Shown piece by piece: positions 57,455-64,000 of a DNA stretch of 64,000 nucleotides; within the stretch, counting starts at the first letter, position 1, and every line of letters begins with the position of its first letter. The stretch covers positions 16,629 through 80,628 of the forward strand of contig BGOG01000007.1 of assembly GCA_003569125.1 (NCBI GenBank), written 5' to 3'. This stretch comes from Acidimicrobiaceae bacterium. GTDB taxonomy: Bacteria; Actinomycetota; Acidimicrobiia; Acidimicrobiales; Ilumatobacteraceae. Under the pieces are notes generated by a model, which had not been told where the DNA came from, did no database searches, and was given only the letters and a program-made list of their open reading frames with translations. The translations under genes were made by a program, and so were the position numbers.

Positions 57455-58284
57455 GTGCTTCTCGCCGCATTGCTCGCGCTGATGGCGGCTGTTTTACATG
57501 CTTCATGGAACATCGTCGTCAAACAAACTGGTGATCGATTTCTCGCACTCTGGGCGCAATTCGCTTTTGCTGGTTCGCTGGCGCTGACCACTCTGATTGT
57601 TTGGTCGTCCGTCGACGGACTCCCCCACATCGCTTGGTGGTGGTCAATTGCAAGTGGTTGTGGACATCTGCCCTACGTGTTGTTGCTCGCCCACGCATAC
57701 GACAAAAATGATTTTTCGTTGACATACCCGATCGCGCGTGGGGCGGGCGCGCTCAGCGCCACCATACTTGGTTTGATTTTTCTGGACGACAAACTTTCTG
57801 CCCTCAGCATTTTCGGTATCGCCGTCGTAATTTTGGTCTATGGGTTTTGGTTTCGAATCAACAAATCACCAACATCTTGCCCGCACTGGGTGTCGCTTCA
57901 ACTATCGGCGTTTATTCGGTTGTTGATGCGTATGGAGCGAGAAATTCGAACTCAGTCGCCTTTGCACTTTCGGTCTTTATAAGTGGTGCGATCACAATTT
58001 CACTTTGGGCGCTGTTCACCCGAGCGAGTCAGCTTCGCGGATTCATCAAAAGTTCGTGGAAGCCCGCAGCGGCAGGCGGCGCGATGTCACTTATCGGCTA
58101 TTCACTTATCGTCTACGCATTTACTCTTGCTCCCGTTGGATATGTTGCAACGATGCGCGAATCAAGCGTGGTTATCGCCGCACTGGCTGGTTGGAAATAC
58201 CTGAAGGAAGACGATCACAAACGTCGCTTGACCTCCGCCGCAATCGTCGTGCTGGGTTTGTTCGTTCTCGTCGCGGGCAGATGA
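57455..58284 (+). CDS. EamA/DMT-family transporter, one frameshift
   Basis: Ten-helix metabolite transporter of two EamA repeats, about 276 residues. Repeat one starts MAAVLHASWNIVVK and ends FGIAVVIL; repeat two, NILPALGVASTIGVYSVVDA onward, is in another frame. Adding one G at GG 57835-57836 joins them (reading VILGLWVLVSN). GTG 57455 is taken as the start because it precedes the first helix closely. It interrupts the otherwise minus-strand mec-to-rdgB cluster. Substrate unknown. Confidence 0.75.
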
Positions 58285-58308
58285 TTTAAAACTGCGAGTC
58301 ACCCACGT

Positions 58309-59378
58309 TTATTTGACGAGTTCAAAAACTCTTGAGCCGATTTTATTCAGGGCGCTCGTCTGTGGGTCGTTACCGCAACCGAGTGCTTCAAACAGTGTCT
58401 TTGTCCTCATAAATGTGATGATCAAGTTCTGAGTTGGAAACCCCATCGCCGACTGCCCACAGGCACCGACTGCTTCGAACATATCCAGCGGTGCACTCTG
58501 ATATCGCGGACCAATCTTGGTTTGAGCATTCGCCGATGTCGATTTGGTTGTGCCAGCACGATTCAGCCACCACAAAAGTCCATAGTTTTGGTTCAATGCG
58601 CTCGACGAGGTTCGCGCGTCATTGACGAATTCCGCAGAAAGAATCTGTTTGTTGTTCCATTTTCCGTTTTGCATGTACAACTGAACTAATTTTGCTAGAT
58701 CTCGGCATGATGTATCCCAAAATGCGAACATAAACATATTCGACCCGCCGTCTTCGGAGAACTTTGATTTCATCCCGAGTGGGGTCAGCAAATTCTTTTT
58801 TGCGAATGATTTGACCGAGCCACCCACTGCTCTTTGAAGAACCGTCTCGAGTACTTGCAGGGTCGTATTTGAGTAGCGCCAATTTGTGCCAGGCGTCGTT
58901 TCTTGACCGATATTTATCGCAATCAACTCGTTATCTGCTATCGGGTTGCCGTTAGAAACTTCTCGACGCCCAGAAGTCATCGACAATAACTGGCGTATCG
59001 TGATCGACTCGCTCGCGGTTCCCTTCCACTCTTTAATAAGTCAGATGCTTTTTGATCGATGTTCAACTTCTTTTGAGTTTGGGCGATGCCAACCAAAGTT
59101 GCCGTCACCGACTTCATTGTCGAGAAACCCTCTGACAATGTCTGCGGAGTTCGATCACCCCAATACCACTCTCCGACGATTGTTTTGCCTTCTTGCACGA
59201 CCATGCACGACGCCGACTGTGCACCAACCTCGGCCGCAAGCGCCGCATACTTCGGATTAGTGCCGACTGACTCTTTTGGAGTATCAGACCCCGAGCTACT
59301 CGCTGTCAGCGGAAAATTCGAATAACCGACAAAAGCCAATACTGCGAGAGCGCAGGCGCGAAATCCGTATCGAAACAT
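58309..59378 (-). CDS. Secreted serine hydrolase, beta-lactamase/PBP-like, one frameshift
   Basis: Class C beta-lactamase-fold hydrolase with a signal peptide (up to LTASSSG). The SxxK nucleophile is in GFSTMKSVTATLVG and the YxN tyrosine in WRYSNTTLQV. The frames join if one A is added at the TTT/AAA 59032-59034, restoring KEWKGTASESITIRQLLSMT, and the length becomes about 356 residues. Family members are esterases, DD-peptidases or lactamases; a wall-related role is possible given murI nearby but unproven. Confidence 0.75.
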
Positions 59379-59414
59379 AGTCGAGACTATCTAAAAAACT
59401 ATTCGTGAATCTGT

Positions 59415-60380
59415 TTAGAAGTAGATGATCTTTTCGGCTGCTGCTTCGGCGATGTCTAGATTGTCCGTATAGGCACCAGTTGAAAGATATTTCCATCCGC
59501 CGTCACAGACGATGAATACGATCACGGTTTCGAGTTCGCGTGACTGATCTACTTCGCTCGCAACTTTGAGTGCGCCTGCCAACGATGCGCCCGACGAAAT
59601 ACCGGCGAAGATTCCACATTCGCGAACAAGGCGTCGGGTGCACTCAAGACTCTCGCGCGGTCGCACAACTCGTTTGCGGTCAAGAATACTTCTGCCAAAC
59701 CACTTGTCAAAAACAGGTGGGATATAACCGTCATCCAAGTTTCTTAAACCCTCGACTCGCTCACCAATCGGTGGCTCAACGGCAATAATTTTGATTTCTT
59801 TATTTTTTTCTTTCAGATATTTGCCGACACCCATCAGCGTGCCGGTTGTGCCGAGCCCTGCGACAAAGTGGGTCACCTCGGGGCAATCACGCCAAATTTC
59901 TGGACCAGTAGTTTCATAATGCGCAAACGGGTTCGATTCGTTTTCGTATTGATGCAAAAAACACCACTCGGGATGTTGCTTGGCCATCGCTTCGGCACGT
60001 TTCACCGCGCCGTTTGAACCTTCGGCACCTGGAGTGACGATAATTTCGGCACCGAAAACTTCGAGCATTTGTCGACGTTCGATTGACACATTGTCTGGCA
60101 TCAAAATCGTGATTGGATATCCCTTGAGTTGTGCAATCGCGGCGAGCGCAATGCCCGTGTTGCCAGATGACGGTTCAATAATTCGTTGACCAGGTGAAAG
60201 TTTTCCGTTTTTTTCGGCTTGTTCGATCATCGACTTGGCGATGCGGTCTTTGACCGAACCGAATGGGTTTTGATTCTCTAATTTGGCGAGCAATCTGACG
60301 TTCTTGTTTGGCGACAAATTAGAAACGTCAACCAACGGCGTATTACCAATTAGATCCAACACACTTTCGTTAATCAGCAT
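59415..60380 (-). CDS. cysM: Cysteine synthase (CysM-like)
   Basis: PLP enzyme of 321 residues. The PLP lysine is in NPFGSVKDR (near 44), the substrate loop in EPSSGNTGIALA and the phosphate loop in AGLGTTGTLMG. In mycobacteria the CysM of this gene neighbourhood uses O-phosphoserine and the thiocarboxylated carrier CysO, which the next gene, a Mec-type protease, then trims. That pairing, rather than sequence detail, is why I favour CysM over CysK; direct sulfide use is the alternative. Confidence 0.85.
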   Translation of the reverse strand: MLINESVLDLIGNTPLVDVSNLSPNKNVRLLAKLENQNPFGSVKDRIAKSMIEQAEKNGKLSPGQRIIEPSSGNTGIALAAIAQLKGYPITILMPDNVSIERRQMLEVFGAEIIVTPGAEGSNGAVKRAEAMAKQHPEWCFLHQYENESNPFAHYETTGPEIWRDCPEVTHFVAGLGTTGTLMGVGKYLKEKNKEIKIIAVEPPIGERVEGLRNLDDGYIPPVFDKWFGRSILDRKRVVRPRESLECTRRLVRECGIFAGISSGASLAGALKVASEVDQSRELETVIVFIVCDGGWKYLSTGAYTDNLDIAEAAAEKIIYF

Positions 60381-60464
60381 TACCTCAGGATACCTGACTG
60401 ATTTAGTCGGATTTATAACTGTGACGCTAAACCTGTGCGCGAATCGCTTGTTTCGCTGGCTTTT

Positions 60465-60889
60465 CTATCCCGGAATTATTCGGCTTTCTGAGATTTCGCC
60501 GTTGATTATTCGATAACTGCGGGTCTCCGGGGCAACACGTTTTAGTCCAATAATCACGTAGTGCCAATCTGGGTCGGGTGCTTGCGCCACATCAGTCGGA
60601 CTGGGATAGGGCTCCGTATGCGTGTGACTGTGCACGACTCCGATGATCGCAAGCCCTCGGTCTTCGGCGTTGCGCTCGATACGCAAATGTTCTTTCGGGT
60701 CAACCGTGTAGATAATTTTACTTTCAGCGATGTTGCGACATGCGTGAAACTCTTGCGCAATATCGCTACCCAACTCGCCGACCAAAAAACCGCAACACTC
60801 AAGTGGAGTCTCGGTCATTGCCAGTGCAGCGATTTGCCCGAGTACAGAAGTTGGTATGACAATTTGCGCCTGCGGTTTTATGTTGACAT
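60465..60889 (-). CDS. mec: JAMM/MPN+ metalloprotease (Mec-like)
   Basis: Zinc hydrolase like mycobacterial Mec, which releases cysteine from CysO-cysteine. The JAMM motif is complete: Glu in TPLECCGFLVG, then GVVHSHTHTEPYPSPTD with His, Ser and Asp. The clear homology begins IKPQAQIVIPTSV. No normal start codon lies just before it; the ATG at 60889 would enter the frame if one T were added after ATGTCAACA, reading MSTLKPQ. The frame is open to 60992 but would collide with smpB. It is upstream of cysM on the same strand; no cysO lies between them. Confidence 0.72.
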
Positions 60890-60939
60890 TCCACCAAAAT
60901 GCTACAGGTACGCTTAAACAACGATATGAAACTTGCGCT

Positions 60940-61451
60940 ATGAAAAAAGACTCTCCTGAGATAATCGCGAGCAACCGCAAGGCGCGACACAACTACACGA
61001 TCATCGACGTCGTTGAAGCCGGATCGTCCTGCAGGGTAGCGAAGTCAAAAGTTTGCGTGAGGGTCAGGTGCAAATTGCTGAGGCCTATGCACATGTGATT
61101 CGTGGCGAAATGTGGCTTGAGGTGTGCATGTTGCTGTTTATCGATTTAGCCATGGCGTCGGCTCGCATGAACCGATGCGCTCGCGCAAACTTCTGTTGCA
61201 TCGCGAACAAATCCGCCGCTTACAAGAACGCATGGCCAAAGAACGATTGACGTGGTGCCGTATCAATGCTGCTTAAAAATGGCCGAGTGAAAGTTGAACT
61301 TGCTTTGGCCAAAGGTCGACAGAAAGAAGATCGCCGACAAGCCATCGCCGAAAAAGAATCGAAACTAGAGATGCGCCGCGAGGCCGGTCGCCAACGCAAA
61401 GGCACCAGCACTCAACCTGGTGGTCGTTCATCGCGCCGCGACGACGACTAA
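60940..61451 (+). CDS. smpB: SsrA-binding protein SmpB, several frameshifts
   Basis: Partner of tmRNA in ribosome rescue. The pieces IIASNRKARHNYTIIDVVEAG, VLQGSEVKSLREGQVQIAEA, VHVAVYRFSHGVGSHEPMRS and NGRVKVELALAKGRQKEDRRQ are the SmpB core in correct order but in shifting frames, with changes near 61022, 61121, 61252 and 61262. The C-terminus is Arg/Ser-rich. The density of indels suggests poor consensus near the contig end rather than a dead gene. No tmRNA gene is visible next to it. ATG start at 60940. Confidence 0.75.
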
Positions 61452-61495
61452 ATAACACAAGAGATTCGACTGACTGCGAACTTCTCGCCTGAAAA

Positions 61496-62617
61496 CTATT
61501 TAGATTGTTGTTTAAGAAGTGGCTGTATAACCGCGAACATCTCTTCGGCAACTTTTTTGTTCCAATTTCATCTAAATGTGCCCAATCAATGTACGGTGTC
61601 GTGTTCAATCCGTCCAAAATTTTTGTAAAATTTTTCAATTTAGTTTCTGGCTTGCATATTTTTCAAAAATATTCTGAATCGTCTCATATCGGCCCAACGT
61701 TGTTGTCAGTGGTTGCTTCAACGCCTCCTTGAAGTCACCCATTTGGTTGCAAAATATGCACAAACTTTGCACCACGACTTCTACATATGCGCGCACAAGT
61801 TTGTCAGTTCCGACCCACAGATCATTTAACACTCTCTCTCGGCTTCAGAACTTAGAATTCTTCACTTATCCCTTACTGTCGATATAACCAGAAATCAAAC
61901 CTCGCGCCAGCAACGATTGACCCTCAATCCAAGCATAATTTTTTTGACTATTCCCAAAGGAATCCCCGATTTGTTTGACTCAAGTCCAGTCTGAAATTGT
62001 ATTTAAATCGTTGACTCCATCATAAAAAATTACCAAGTCTCTTGGTCCTAAGTCGTCAACAGTTTGTAGAATTTTGAACTGATTTTCAATCCTTATTCCT
62101 GGGATTCCATAATTTACGACATCTGTCTCAATTTTCCTATCTAATGTCATCTTCTGAAGTTCGCTGGAGATAGTCATTGAATCTGGCACCTCGGCGCAAA
62201 AAATCGTTGAGCCACCAAACACAAGAACTCGCTTTGACGGACACCGGTTGAGCCGACAGTTTAAACGTCGCCCATCTTGAATTTTAATATATTCACCTGA
62301 GAAATCATTTAGAAATACCAGGTCACCCGATGACTTAATCTGTTCTTTCATTACTTTTATAAATTCTTTATTCGGGCCCAAAAAATTAGAATTCAGTTTG
62401 CTTTCCTCCAAAGCTTTTCTGAAATAATCTTTGTCATTTAGATTGACGAAGTTTTTTTTATTGGATTCAAAACCTAAATTAAAATTTGGATGATCGTCAG
62501 AACTTTCTGATATCGTAGAGGCGTCTCAAGGGCCGAAACAAGATTGCAAAAATTAGTAGGTTGGTTGTGATTACATTAAAAATCTTGAAATTTGGCTTTG
62601 TCGTAGAGTCACGAAGC
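61496..62617 (-). pseudogene. SGNH/GDSL hydrolase-like membrane-anchored protein, copy A, disrupted
   Basis: Reconstructed from several frames. A TTG near 62617 opens an N-terminal anchor (NVITTNLLIFAILF). Then come GYIKIQDGRRLNC-type sequence, the Ser block VLVFGGSTIFCAE, IENQFKILQTVDDLGPRD with YDGVND, the FVHI-like strand and the Asp/His block YIDWAHLDEIGTKK, ending KVAEEMFAVIQPLL. One in-frame TGA (61980) and several frame changes interrupt it. GGST in place of GDSL is typical of SGNH proteins that modify exopolysaccharides. The DNA is AT-rich compared with the rest of the window. Confidence 0.6.
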
Positions 62618-62897
62618 AAACTAGAGCGATCCACAAAAACCATAGCGACGAACTAATTCCGAAATCGCTAAATACTGTGAAAAATGCAGACAGAATTGCG
62701 AAATCAAGCAGCCACTGGCCCGGCTTATTGGTCCTTAACCGATGGGCAATCAGCATAATTAGTAGTCCAGCCACAAAATAGACCGGGAACACTTTGTAGC
62801 CTTCGGTCGCGTAAATCTTTGGCATTGAAGATAAGAGTGTTGCTGCACAAATCCGCGTATTATTTTTCACGCTCAAAAAATTCACTGATTTTTTCAC
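62571..62897 (-). CDS. Small hydrophobic membrane protein
   Basis: A 108-residue frame (GTG 62897) with three hydrophobic stretches: VYFVAGLLIMLIAHR, LLDFAILSAFFTVF and SLWFLWIALVCFV. It sits between two SGNH-hydrolase paralogues and its end overlaps the likely start of copy A. It could be the C-terminal remnant of a larger membrane protein, such as an acyltransferase that would suit SGNH partners, but I see no catalytic motif. AT-rich. Confidence 0.45.
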   Translation of the reverse strand: MKKSVNFLSVKNNTRICAATLLSSMPKIYATEGYKVFPVYFVAGLLIMLIAHRLRTNKPGQWLLDFAILSAFFTVFSDFGISSSLWFLWIALVCFVTLRQSQISRFLM

Positions 62898-62954
62898 TCA
62901 CTAAACCTTAATACATCGAGGTGCACAACCAGTATTTAAAGTTTGACTGCAATA

Positions 62955-64000
62955 TTATTTTGTCAATTTTGGTTTCAGAATTGCGAACATCTCTTCGGCA
63001 ACTTTTGCTGTGCCAATTTCGTCAACATGCGCCAGTCAAAAAATGGTGGTGTATCGAGAACATCAAAAATTTTTGTAAAGTCTTCGATCTGCGTCGCCGG
63101 GGTCGCGAAATTTCGAAATCGGTCTGAATGACTTTCATATCTTGCCAGTGCTTCTTTAATTTGACCGCTTCACTGCCATTTTTGAACGTCAACCAATTTG
63201 GCTGCACAATATGAACGAACCTTGCCACCTTTGCTATTGACGTATGACCGTTGCCAGTCCGTCATAATAAAGCCAATTATCTGAGATTTGTGAAGCCACC
63301 TGATCATCCAAATACTCCTGGCTGACGCCAAGCCCGTCTACATAGTTTGTAATCGAAACTCTGCGTAGCATCAGTGAACGCTCCTCAGCGCTCTTGCTAG
63401 TCGATTTATCTGACGCCATGGTGCCTGATTGCCTCGCCGTTAAGTCCTTCCTCAAAAATTCTGTTGACGTCGTTAACCTCCGTCGTAAAAACCACAATGT
63501 CGTTTTCATTTAAATCAACAATCGTCTTGAGAATATTAAATTGGTTTTCGATTCTAAGACCCGAAATTCCATAGTTCAGAACATCAAATTCAAGATCGTT
63601 TTCAATAATCAGTTTCTGTAATTACTCGCACAGTCCATCGAATCCGGTACTTCACCGCACATAATTGTTAGCCACCAAATACGAGAACTCGCTTTGCACG
63701 CAGACCCGTCGAACCGACTGTTACTCGCCTGCCATCTTGGATGTTGATATACGATCCGTCAAAGTCGCCAAGAGTAACTAGATCTCCGAAGGATTTAATT
63801 CGATCTCGATGTACGAAATCGTATTCATCATTCGGGCTGTCAACACGATCGGCTTGCGCTGATCAAATTAGCAAATTTGTAATAATCTTTGTCATCTAAT
63901 TTTATAAAAATATTGTTAGTTTGATCTATAGCAGAGGGCATCATGACTCGACTAGCTACCCTCAAGCACAGAAAAAAGTGTTACGAAAACAATTATGTTG
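62955..64000 (-). pseudogene. SGNH/GDSL hydrolase-like protein, copy B, disrupted and cut by the window edge
   Basis: Paralogue of copy A, in the same order and orientation. Recognisable pieces, read from the 5' end, are a membrane segment near the edge (IIVFVTLF), LDDKDYYKFAN, YINIQDGRRVTV, the block KRVLVFGG, ARFVHIVQPNW, and FFDWR-HVDEIG followed by KVAEEMFAILKP. The last 24 coding bases match copy A exactly (61533-61556 and 62983-63006). Frame changes and stops separate the pieces. Whether it is decayed or mis-sequenced cannot be decided here. Confidence 0.55.

Noticed and set aside
61452..61500. tmRNA gene next to smpB
   Set aside because: No tRNA-like ends or tag-coding segment found; the region leads into the SGNH gene.

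Overview
The window looks like chromosomal DNA of a moderate-GC (about half G+C by eye) actinobacterium, most likely of the class Acidimicrobiia. The phylum call rests on recognised genes: WhiG-type sigma factor, mycothiol-conjugate amidase, UDP-galactopyranose mutase with a GlfT2-like galactofuranosyltransferase, actinobacterial-type DapD, two F420-type luciferase-like oxidoreductases, and two gene orders shared with Mycobacterium/Streptomyces. These are dprA-xerC-whiG-M23-rpsB-tsf-pyrH-frr-cdsA-dxr-rip1-ispG and mec-cysM-murI-rph-rdgB. The class call is an inference from moderate GC and gene mix.

Layout. 1-17.7 kb is mixed catabolic and accessory content: nitronate monooxygenase, MFS exporter, LLM oxidoreductases, a fatty-acyl-CoA ligase with a long Lys/Arg-rich N-terminal tail beside a small Lys-rich protein, a Cas4/RecB-like Fe-S nuclease, a PAP2 phosphatase, SDR, PhyH, secreted nuclease, YdjC deacetylase, mca, a PEBP lipoprotein, a PAS-GGDEF-EAL protein and an LCP protein. 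16.9-28.7 kb is central metabolism: birA divergent from a biotin carboxylase/BCCP subunit, lysS-dapD, nitroreductase, an acyl-CoA mutase large subunit with a RidA protein, aceE, a class II aldolase and an exporter. 28.8-36.7 kb is envelope biogenesis (SpoIID-SGNH-PG-binding protein, glf/glfT2-like pair), a rhodanese-ThiF protein, sirtuin and a conserved hypothetical. 36.7-50.0 kb is a long minus-strand housekeeping block. 50-61.4 kb has clpP, two adjacent PLP enzymes, a tRNA, a D-threonine-aldolase-like gene and the rdgB-rph-murI-cysM-mec cluster facing smpB. From about 61.5 kb the DNA becomes visibly AT-rich and carries two tandem, broken SGNH-hydrolase paralogues around a small membrane protein.

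The sequence contains many one-base disruptions of otherwise intact genes, often in short homopolymers and including housekeeping genes (rip1/rseP, smpB). Wherever the whole-gene length could be tested it fits a single missing or extra base. This pattern points to consensus indel error, mostly deletions, rather than gene decay, so I annotate the full reconstructed spans. I see no mobile element, CRISPR array, prophage or recognised defence system. The oddest items are the basic-tailed acyl-CoA ligase, a class-I-shaped tRNA with a UAG anticodon, CTAG-rich and short tandem repeats that overlap gene ends, and the terminal SGNH locus. I do not think any of these amounts to a demonstrable new system.
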